Shown here: positions 15,183 to 21,358 of the stretch, piece after piece
How positions within the stretch are numbered: the stretch's first letter is position 1
Layout of the letters: the number at the start of each line of letters is the position of its first letter
DNA from: an uncultured Eubacterium sp.
Lineage (GTDB): Bacteria > Bacillota > Clostridia > Lachnospirales > Lachnospiraceae
Length of the DNA: 24,492 bases
Reading direction: 5' to 3'
NCBI RefSeq assembly: GCF_934295145.1
Contig: NZ_CAKRAS010000046.1
Span: 1 to 24,492, forward strand
The notes under the pieces: generated by a model
Databases searched by the model: none
What the model was told of the DNA's origin: nothing
Seen by the model: only the letters and a program-made list of their open reading frames with translations
Program-made: the position numbers and the translations under genes

Positions 15183-16310
15183 TTACTTTGTCACTATTTT
15201 TTCAATATTCTTTGTATTGTTCATGTTGATAAAGTCATCATAAACGCCATCCGTAATATACAGCTTACCGTCTTCATCTTCCATGATTGCGTCAAATCCA
15301 TCTGCTGCGCAATGTTCTTTACAATAAGAGATTGCATCTTTCGTACCAAGTACGAAAAGTGATGTAGACAAACCATCTGCCAACGTGCTGTCCGCACTGA
15401 CAATCGTCACTGAAATCAAACCGTTGTTTGCAGAATAACCAGTCTTTGGATCAATAATGTGATGATACTTCACACCAGTATCTTTATCAATAAAATAGCG
15501 CTCATAACCACCAGAAGTGATAATCGCTTTATCTGTCACATTTACACCACCCAGATATCCGTCTGTATCGTTCGGATCCTGAATGCCGACTTTCCATTGA
15601 CTGCCATCGGTTTTATTTCCAAGAACATGGGCATTTCCGCCAAGGTTAATGACGGCACTCTCGATACCATAGCTTTTCATGACTTCCATCACTCTGCCGG
15701 AAGTATAACCTTTTGCGATTCCGCCAAGATCAATCTCCATTCCCTCCGGAAGGTTGATGCTTGTCTGTCCATTTTCTTCACTTAATGTAATTTTTCCTGC
15801 GTCTACCAGGGCAAGTTTTGCTGCCAGATCTGATTCACCCGGCACTGCAAAATTTCCTGTTGTAAATCCCCAGAGCTGCATCACCGGGTAAATACTGATA
15901 TCAAAGGCACCGTTTGTACTCTGATAAATATCAAGCGCTCGTTTTACCAGATATTCAGTATCTTCAGAAAGCACACCGCCGCCGTTCTGGTTGATCTGGG
16001 CAACTTCACTGGTTTCTTTTCCTGTGGACAGCAGATCATCCAGTCTCTGGATTTCAGCAATTCCGGCCTCTACTGCTTCCTGGGCATTTTCGCCATAAGC
16101 AGTCAGCGTCATGTACGTATCCATGGCGAACACTTCATCGGTGTATTCCTGATTGCTGTTTTTGTTATTCGTTGTTTTCGTTTCAGTAGAAGCAGATGCC
16201 TCGCTCTGCGCAGAATCCGACGTATTGCTATTATTTCCTGTATTGCAGCCTGCAAGTGGAAGACAGACCAGTGCCCCGCACAGCAGTGCCATCAGTATTC
16301 TCTTTCGCAT
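15183..16310 (-). CDS. apbE: FAD:protein FMN transferase lipoprotein (ApbE)
   Basis: A 375-aa ApbE-family enzyme that cleaves FAD and attaches FMN by a phosphoester bond to Thr in D-x-x-SGAT motifs of exported proteins. The N terminus is a lipoprotein signal (LPLAGC, lipidated C22), followed by a Ser/Thr/Asn-rich linker (about 23-55). Conserved parts visible are MDTYMTLTAYG (about 63-73), IDLGGIAKGYTSGRVME (about 193-209), INLGGNAHVLG (221-231), the TSGGYERYF segment (about 265-273), HIIDPKTGY (284-292) and the SADSTLADGLSTSLFVLG metal/FAD site (305-322). Its likely substrates are encoded next door (T125; T153, T265, T384; perhaps T137 of the surface protein). GGAGG precedes the ATG, and an operator box lies about 50 bp upstream. 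Confidence 0.96.
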   Translation of the reverse strand: MRKRILMALLCGALVCLPLAGCNTGNNSNTSDSAQSEASASTETKTTNNKNSNQEYTDEVFAMDTYMTLTAYGENAQEAVEAGIAEIQRLDDLLSTGKETSEVAQINQNGGGVLSEDTEYLVKRALDIYQSTNGAFDISIYPVMQLWGFTTGNFAVPGESDLAAKLALVDAGKITLSEENGQTSINLPEGMEIDLGGIAKGYTSGRVMEVMKSYGIESAVINLGGNAHVLGNKTDGSQWKVGIQDPNDTDGYLGGVNVTDKAIITSGGYERYFIDKDTGVKYHHIIDPKTGYSANNGLISVTIVSADSTLADGLSTSLFVLGTKDAISYCKEHCAADGFDAIMEDEDGKLYITDGVYDDFINMNNTKNIEKIVTK

Positions 16311-16358
16311 CTATCAAAATCCTCCATATAATTGCTTATTTATCTGTTTTATCATTTA

Positions 16359-16372
16359 TTAGCCTAAGCTAA
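16359..16372. promoter_or_regulatory. Shared operator, copy 3 (TTAG-N6-CTAA), upstream of apbE
   Basis: Minus strand CGTTAGCTTAGGCTAATA lies in the 70-bp gap between the sigF stop and the apbE start. This copy matches 14 of the 19 positions of the DtxR/IdeR consensus TTAGGTTAGSCTAACCTAA. The promoter is less clear: either -10 TACTAA, 8 bp upstream and overlapping the sigF stop, or TAGACG/TGATAA with the box inside the spacer. Confidence 0.65.
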
Positions 16373-16380
16373 CGTCTATC

Positions 16381-17094
16381 TTAGTACATCCCCCGCAATT
16401 TTGCAAGCAGTTTTTTCTCTTTTCTGGATACCTGAACCTGGGTGGTACCAAATATTTTTGCCACCTCTGACTGCGTCCGCTCCTCCACATACCGCAGATA
16501 GATCAGCTGACGCTCCTCCGGTTCCAGCTGATCCAGCAATTGTTCCAGAAACAGATGGTTCATTCTGCGTTCGATCTCATTTTTCTGATCACGGATTTGT
16601 TCCCCCAATGTCAGCTCCTTTCCGTCATTTCCCGGAACCGGCCGATCATAAGAATCCACCTCTGAATTTGCCGCCAGCGATTGCACGATATCTTCCCTGC
16701 GGATCCCTGTTTTTTCCGCAAGTTCTTCCAGCGTCGGATCCCGACCGTGCTCATTCTGCCAGGCCGTCACCGCCTGACTGACTTTCCATGCCGTTTCTTT
16801 TAAGGTTCGGCTCACTTTCAGCATGCCGTCATCCCGCAGATATCTGCGAATTTCTCCGATGATCAGCGGAACCGCATAGGTAGAAAATTTCACCTCATAA
16901 TTTATGTCAAACCGGTCAATGGCTTTGAGCAGTCCGATACTTCCTATCTGAAACAGATCCTCCGGATCATAACCGCGGTTTGAAAACCTCCGCACAATGC
17001 TCCAGACCAGTCCCATATTTTCCTGTACCAGCCGATCCCTGGCTGCTTTATCCCCCTGGTGCGCCTTTTTTAATTCTTCTATTACCTGCTCCAT
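16381..17094 (-). CDS. sigF: RNA polymerase sporulation sigma factor sigma-F
   Basis: A 237-aa sigma-70 family factor lacking region 1.1. Region 2 contains DLFQIGSIGLLKAIDRFD (about 46-63) and KFSTYAVPLIIGEIRRYLRD (about 69-88), typical of sporulation/sigma-B-type factors. Region 3 contains RDPTLEELAEKTGI, and region 4 has the helix-turn-helix ERTQSEVAKIFGTTQVQVSR near the C terminus. It is the first forespore-specific sigma factor, held inactive by SpoIIAB. It is the third gene of spoIIA, 6 bp after spoIIAB; the ribosome binding site (GGGAG) is rather far from the ATG, so coupling to spoIIAB is likely. Confidence 0.95.
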   Translation of the reverse strand: MEQVIEELKKAHQGDKAARDRLVQENMGLVWSIVRRFSNRGYDPEDLFQIGSIGLLKAIDRFDINYEVKFSTYAVPLIIGEIRRYLRDDGMLKVSRTLKETAWKVSQAVTAWQNEHGRDPTLEELAEKTGIRREDIVQSLAANSEVDSYDRPVPGNDGKELTLGEQIRDQKNEIERRMNHLFLEQLLDQLEPEERQLIYLRYVEERTQSEVAKIFGTTQVQVSRKEKKLLAKLRGMY

Positions 17095-17100
17095 ATGTAA

Positions 17101-17613
17101 TTAACGGATCTCCCGCGTCATCACCACCCGGGTGCCTTTGCCTGGTGCGGATTCCACTTCCACGGTATCCATAAAGGCTTCCATAAAGGAAAATCCCATG
17201 CCGGAACGCTCCAGATCCGGTCTGGTGGTAAACAGCGGCTCCAGCGCTTTTTGGATATCCGCAATGCCGCGGCCCTCATCCGTGATAGCCACATGAAGAG
17301 TCCGGTCAAGGACACCGGCCTCCAGCCAAACGATTCCGCCCTTCAGATTGTATCCGTGAATAATGCAGTTCGTGACCGCCTCCGAAACCGCAGTTTTGAT
17401 GTCCGCCAGTTCTTCGATGGTCGGATTCAGATAACTGACAAAGGCTGCCACCGCCGTGCGGGCAAATCCCTCATTTTCTGATTTTGCCGAAAAGGATATC
17501 TGCATCCAGTTTTCCGCCTGCTGTCCATTTTCTTTCTCCTGAAAAATCTGTGTCTGTCCACAGGTTTCCTGTTTGCTGTTTTTGTCTGTTCTTTCCTGTA
17601 TGTAAGTTCCCAT
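17101..17613 (-). CDS. spoIIAB: Anti-sigma-F factor, serine kinase
   Basis: A GHKL-type kinase that binds sigma-F and phosphorylates SpoIIAA. The conserved core starts at M37 (ISFSAKSENEGFAR) and shows the N box EAVTNCIIHGY, the ATP-lid DEGRGI and the G2 box RSGMGFSFME; it ends VVMTREIR. From the ATG at 17613 the protein is 170 aa, about 36 longer than the usual size. That start has AGGAAGGGAG about 9 nt upstream and begins 5 nt after the spoIIAA stop, so it is kept. The alternative Met at residue 37 has only a weak GGCGG. The extra N-terminal part is polar and Gln-rich. Confidence 0.9.
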   Translation of the reverse strand: MGTYIQERTDKNSKQETCGQTQIFQEKENGQQAENWMQISFSAKSENEGFARTAVAAFVSYLNPTIEELADIKTAVSEAVTNCIIHGYNLKGGIVWLEAGVLDRTLHVAITDEGRGIADIQKALEPLFTTRPDLERSGMGFSFMEAFMDTVEVESAPGKGTRVVMTREIR

Positions 17614-17618
17614 ACCGC

Positions 17619-17930
17619 TTATCTCCCTTCCTCTTCCATCAATGCTTCCAGTCCTGACATTTTAAAAATGTTCTGCATTCGTTCATTTAAATGCACCGCC
17701 GACACGGTTCCACCGGAAAATTTCATTTTTTTGTATCTTCCGAGGATCACACCAATGCCGGAGCTGTCCATCCAATCGGTGCGGGAAAAGTCAAAAATGA
17801 TTTTTCGGATGAAGTAGGTTTCCGTCAGCAGGTCGGCTTCCTCCCGCAGACTGTCGGAAATGTGGTGGTCTAGTTCCTTCGGGATAAAAATACGAAGGGT
17901 GTTTCCTTTAATCTGATATTCACAGTTCAT
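17619..17930 (-). CDS. spoIIAA: Anti-sigma-F factor antagonist
   Basis: A 103-aa STAS-domain protein. The phospho-acceptor Ser lies in the conserved RTDWMDSSGIGVILGRYK segment (about 55-72), the Ser after Asp being the site phosphorylated by SpoIIAB and dephosphorylated by SpoIIE. The start at 17930 has AGGAG 8 nt upstream and gives the family's normal length; a longer reading frame to 18080 runs into the upstream inverted repeat and is not credible. First gene of the spoIIA operon. I could not identify the expected sigma-H/Spo0A promoter with confidence. Confidence 0.94.
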   Translation of the reverse strand: MNCEYQIKGNTLRIFIPKELDHHISDSLREEADLLTETYFIRKIIFDFSRTDWMDSSGIGVILGRYKKMKFSGGTVSAVHLNERMQNIFKMSGLEALMEEEGR

Positions 17931-17960
17931 GTTTGGGGCTCCTTTTATTTTCTTTTTTAA

Positions 17961-18158
17961 GGCAGTTGAGGGAAAAAACACGACAGGGCACGGACAATTT
18001 TCGATCTTCGTTGCGCCGCTTATCTCCGCCTCCTCCCGCAAACTCGCCAACAGCAAAACCGGCTGTTGTCTCAAACACACTCCCGGAGACGGGCTATGCT
18101 CACTCCGATTACGAAAATTGCCCTACCGCCCTCATCGTGTTTTTTTCCCTCAGCTGCC
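17961..18158. repeat. Long imperfect inverted repeat upstream of spoIIA
   Basis: Arms 17961-18003 and 18112-18158 (about 43-47 bp each) pair with few mismatches: GGCAG-T/C-TGAGGGAAAAAA, CACGA and CAATTTTCG are shared. Inside, CAACAGC (18049-18055) pairs with GCTGTTG (18062-18068) near the centre, so the whole forms a long cruciform-capable structure. It lies 30 bp before spoIIAA and would be in its leader if the promoter is upstream. No gene is seen inside. Confidence 0.75.
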
Positions 18159-18184
18159 ATTTACATAATGAAACAAATTCGTTG

Positions 18185-18256
18185 TAAAGCGGACATTCGC
18201 AATCCGCTTTCGCTACTTGCTCATGAACGCAGTCGCTTTGCGACCTGCGTTCAAAT
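18185..18256. repeat. Two adjacent perfect hairpins
   Basis: AAGCGGA (from 18186) pairs with TCCGCTT (to 18210), and GAACGCAG-TCGC (18228-18239) pairs with GCGA-C-CTGCGTTC (to 18253). They lie between the inverted repeats at 17961-18158 and 18258-18358 and have no coding content. GC-rich hairpins of this kind are frequently dispersed repeats in clostridial genomes; that is an inference. Confidence 0.6.
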
Positions 18257-18257
18257 C

Positions 18258-18358
18258 AAAAATAGCAATATACAGAAAGAGCTTTCTACACAATCTCATG
18301 TGTCTTAGGGAAACTTTTGTATGTCTCCATTGTTTTCTTTCGTATATTGCTACTTTTT
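18258..18358 (-). terminator. 20-bp-stem inverted repeat, probable terminator of the TPR operon
   Basis: Arms 18258-18280 and 18336-18358 share AGCAATATAC and flanking sequence in inverted orientation, with one or two mismatches. On the minus strand the second arm ends in CTATTTTTG, a short T-run. The loop of about 55 nt holds a small ACACA/TGTGT hairpin. It lies about 65 bp downstream of the TPR gene stop. Confidence 0.55.
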
Positions 18359-18421
18359 TAATACTTATTTAGTTTTCTTCCAAATCAGATTCATAATTTC
18401 ACTTCATAACCAGAAGATCGA

Positions 18422-19885
18422 CTAGTCATTATTAGCCGTGTTGTCACCGGAGGTATTATCTCCGGACGTATCCGTCTGATTATCCGCAGTTCCGCTTTCA
18501 TCCGGAACGGTAATGCCGCGGCTCTGCATGTCTTCGATCATTTCTTTACAGGTGTTGCGCACGCTGGAGGAGTTTGTCTTCTCCCTTGCGATCTGGAACC
18601 ACTTTAACGCATTGCTCTCATCATTCTGATAATTATACGCAAAAGCCAGATAGTATGCTGCTTTTCCTTCCTGGTATCCTTCATCTGTTTTTACAATGGA
18701 TTCCAGTTTTGTAATCGCTTCACTGTAATTTTTCTTTTCATACAGATTCAATGCTTCGTTCATATCTGCTTCCAGCATTGCACTCTGGACATCGTTCAAC
18801 ATGTTATCGTAAATCTGCTGCGCGTTTTCGCTGAGCAGATCACGGTTTACGTTCGCCAGTGTCTCACCTGCTTTTACATGATCATCTGATGCATAGGATA
18901 CATATGCATTTAACAGTTCCTCGTAGGACTGATTTTTCTGATCCGCAGAACTTGTTGCTGTCTGTGCATCTTCCACCGTCTGTTTCAGAGACGAAATCTC
19001 ATCCTCCAGACTCTTGATGCTCTGTTCTCTGGTGGCAATGGTCTCATTGGCCTTTACCAGCTGGGATGCCGCATTGCTGTTGGCATTTTTGCGGACACCA
19101 GGCACGATCAGGAAACATACCACGGCAATACCGATAGCCGCGCCAACCAGCAGGTTTACAACGGTCAGCACTGCTGTGTTGTCAGTAAATTTCGCCGGAC
19201 GGATGATCAGGTCGTTTCCGCTCTGATAACTTACCGTATCTTTTTCCTTCGGTTTCATTTTTCCATTTGCCTTCAGATGCAGACGGCATTCTTTTTTGTA
19301 ACGCATGGTATTGGCATCGCCTGCATCGATTTTTTCTGCATTTTTTAATGCACGCAATGCCAGATCATAACGTTCTTCCTTCATATACAGCAAAGCCAGC
19401 AGCTGGTGACCTTTTACCAGCTTTGGATTCAGGGCAAGTACTTTTTTCAACTGGATCAGTGCCAGATCTGTATTGCCCTCTTTGCAGTAAGTCAGTGACT
19501 GGTTAAATTTCTTCACCGTCTGGGACAAAGTATCCAATCTGGCAGAACTTTTCTGGATATCGTTCAGATAATCGTTTGCCGGATTGTCTTCCCCCTGCAT
19601 GCTTTTGCTGATGATCCACTCGCTCAGCGCCTTTACGATCTCACCTAGCTCGAAATAAACCAATCCCAGCAGGTTACGAGCCTGAATATTCAGTTTGTTA
19701 TAACGAAGACTCATCTTCAGATATTCTACAGAACCGCTTAAATCACGAGCTTGGGCACGCTCCAGTCCGTCATTGTAAAGCTTGTTGGAAATACTTACGA
19801 TTTTTTTCCAGATCTTCACATCTGCTTCACAGCTCGGGCAGGTATCCATGGAATCCAGATGAGCACCACAATAATAACAGTTCAT
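18422..19885 (-). CDS. Zinc-ribbon, TPR and coiled-coil membrane protein
   Basis: A 487-aa protein. The N terminus holds a mini zinc ribbon (C3-x2-C6 and C16-x2-C19), then TPR-like helical repeats (about 35-95 and 130-200). A single membrane helix (about 238-262) is followed by a coiled coil (about 272-310), a second set of TPR-like repeats (about 355-435) and an acidic Thr/Asp/Asn-rich tail. The likely topology is TPRs on both sides of the membrane. No catalytic motif is seen; a scaffold role is plausible. AGGAGGAG lies right before the ATG and overlaps the end of the 45-aa gene, so the genes from folC to here form one operon. Confidence 0.85.
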   Translation of the reverse strand: MNCYYCGAHLDSMDTCPSCEADVKIWKKIVSISNKLYNDGLERAQARDLSGSVEYLKMSLRYNKLNIQARNLLGLVYFELGEIVKALSEWIISKSMQGEDNPANDYLNDIQKSSARLDTLSQTVKKFNQSLTYCKEGNTDLALIQLKKVLALNPKLVKGHQLLALLYMKEERYDLALRALKNAEKIDAGDANTMRYKKECRLHLKANGKMKPKEKDTVSYQSGNDLIIRPAKFTDNTAVLTVVNLLVGAAIGIAVVCFLIVPGVRKNANSNAASQLVKANETIATREQSIKSLEDEISSLKQTVEDAQTATSSADQKNQSYEELLNAYVSYASDDHVKAGETLANVNRDLLSENAQQIYDNMLNDVQSAMLEADMNEALNLYEKKNYSEAITKLESIVKTDEGYQEGKAAYYLAFAYNYQNDESNALKWFQIAREKTNSSSVRNTCKEMIEDMQSRGITVPDESGTADNQTDTSGDNTSGDNTANND

Positions 19886-19895
19886 CTGTCTCCTC

Positions 19896-20033
19896 CTATC
19901 TTCTGCTTTCTTTCAGCATTTCCTGTAAAATATCCATCATATCGGTCAGATCACGATTATAAATTACGTCCTCTGCCTCTTCAATTTCCATGCTCGGTTC
20001 AAATTTCTTTAATTCTTCCTCAAAATCAATCAT
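19896..20033 (-). CDS. Acidic 45-aa protein between folC and the TPR gene
   Basis: A small frame beginning MIDFEEELKKFEPSMEIEEA and ending in a helical DMMDILQEMLKESRR. Its ATG overlaps the folC stop by 8 nt (ATGATTGA), with AAGGAG upstream, and its stop is followed directly by the ribosome binding site of the TPR gene. This tight packing on both sides supports a real gene. It is strongly acidic and helical, and I do not know its function. It may act together with the TPR protein. Confidence 0.75.
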   Translation of the reverse strand: MIDFEEELKKFEPSMEIEEAEDVIYNRDLTDMMDILQEMLKESRR

Positions 20034-21357
20034 CACAGTTCTCCTTCCATACTTCCATCAATGCACCTATGAAATAGAGGGAGCCTGTACAGAAAAGTTT
20101 CTGCCCCGGCTTCTTCTTCTCTTTCATTGCCCTGAACGCTTCCCGGTAGTCGGCATAGCCCGTCACCGGTCTGTCTGTATCTGCTTCAAATAGTTTCTCT
20201 AATTTTTCAAAAGATATGCCTCGCTCATTGGGAATTGTGGTGACTGCCATTTCTTCCCATGAAATATCTGCCGTCAGCATATCGATCGAGGTGCTGTAAT
20301 CCTTTTCTTTTACCATGGAAAACAGCAGAAGTGGACGGTATTTATCATTGGCAGTCAGTCGATTTACTGCCTCGGTAAACATTCCGATGCCGGATGTATT
20401 GTGCGCCCCGTCAAAATATATTTCCGGTGCGATTTCCTGCATTCTTCCCTGCCAGAACGCCGCTTTCATGCCTGCATGGAGCTGTTCTTCAGCTTTCTCT
20501 CCGGCAAGTTCCTCTGGATACTGCTGCTGCAAAATCCGCATTGCAAGAATTGCCAGCGCTGCATTTTCCACCTGATATTCTGCGGCTCCCGGAATCGTCC
20601 ATCTTGTTTCCTTATCATACGCAGTTGAAAGGGAAAAATCAATAAAATTATTCTTAAATTCCAAAATCTGGAACATTTTTTTCTCCAGTTCGGTGCATGG
20701 ACTCTGCATTTTCTTCGCATGCGCCCGGATCACTTCGGATGCTTCCGGATCATTGGCATCGAAAACAACCGGAACGCCCGGTTTGATAATCCCGGCTTTT
20801 TCCCCGGCAATCTGTGAGATCGTGTCCCCAAGGATTTCTGTATGCTCCAGACTGATGGATGTAATAATGCTTAACACCGGATTGGCAAAACTGTTTGTCG
20901 CATCCAGCCTGCCGCCAAGTCCGGTCTCCATTACAATATATTCTACACCGGCTCTTTCAAAAATTACCATACCCATAGCAAAAATAAACTCGAAAAATGT
21001 CGGAAAGCCAAGACCTTTTTCTTCCAGCTCTTCTGCTTTCTTTTTTACCTGCGCATAAGCTTTCAGAAACTGCACTTCACTGCAAAGGGTTCCGTTTATC
21101 TGGAATCGCTCGCGAATGTCAATCAGGTGGGGAGATGTAAACAAACCAACTGTTTTTCCCTCAGAAAGCAACATATGGTAAAGGAAGCAGCAGACGCTTC
21201 CTTTACCATTACTTCCTGCCACATGAATGACTTTGCAGCGATTACCCGGATTGCCAAGCAGCTCCATGAAATATTTCGTGTGCGCAAGGCTGTGTTTTTT
21301 GGTAAACTTCGGAATCCCGTACAGGAATTCCACTGCTTGTTTCATGTTTTCACTCAT
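20026..21357 (-). CDS. folC: Dihydrofolate/folylpolyglutamate synthase
   Basis: A 443-aa Mur-ligase-like enzyme that adds glutamate to dihydropteroate or folate using ATP. The P-loop VIHVAGSNGKGSVCCFL (about 43-59), SPHLIDIRERFQING (the omega-loop region), METGLGGRLDATN (about 142-154) and the C-terminal-domain FDGAHNTSG are clearly present. Length is normal for FolC. It starts just after the valS stop (21359), so it is probably transcribed from the valS T-box promoter, and it overlaps the next small gene by 8 nt. Confidence 0.95.
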   Translation of the reverse strand: MSENMKQAVEFLYGIPKFTKKHSLAHTKYFMELLGNPGNRCKVIHVAGSNGKGSVCCFLYHMLLSEGKTVGLFTSPHLIDIRERFQINGTLCSEVQFLKAYAQVKKKAEELEEKGLGFPTFFEFIFAMGMVIFERAGVEYIVMETGLGGRLDATNSFANPVLSIITSISLEHTEILGDTISQIAGEKAGIIKPGVPVVFDANDPEASEVIRAHAKKMQSPCTELEKKMFQILEFKNNFIDFSLSTAYDKETRWTIPGAAEYQVENAALAILAMRILQQQYPEELAGEKAEEQLHAGMKAAFWQGRMQEIAPEIYFDGAHNTSGIGMFTEAVNRLTANDKYRPLLLFSMVKEKDYSTSIDMLTADISWEEMAVTTIPNERGISFEKLEKLFEADTDRPVTGYADYREAFRAMKEKKKPGQKLFCTGSLYFIGALMEVWKENCDD

Positions 21358-21358
21358 A

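Noticed and set aside
11303..16310. A full Rnf or Nqr complex
   Set aside because: Only RnfG/NqrC-like flavin domains and a NapH-like protein are present; no RnfA/B/C/D/E or NqrA/B/D/E/F subunits occur in the window.
17931..18080. Longer N terminus for SpoIIAA
   Set aside because: The added 50 residues come from the inverted repeat region. The start at 17930 has a proper ribosome binding site and gives the normal family length.
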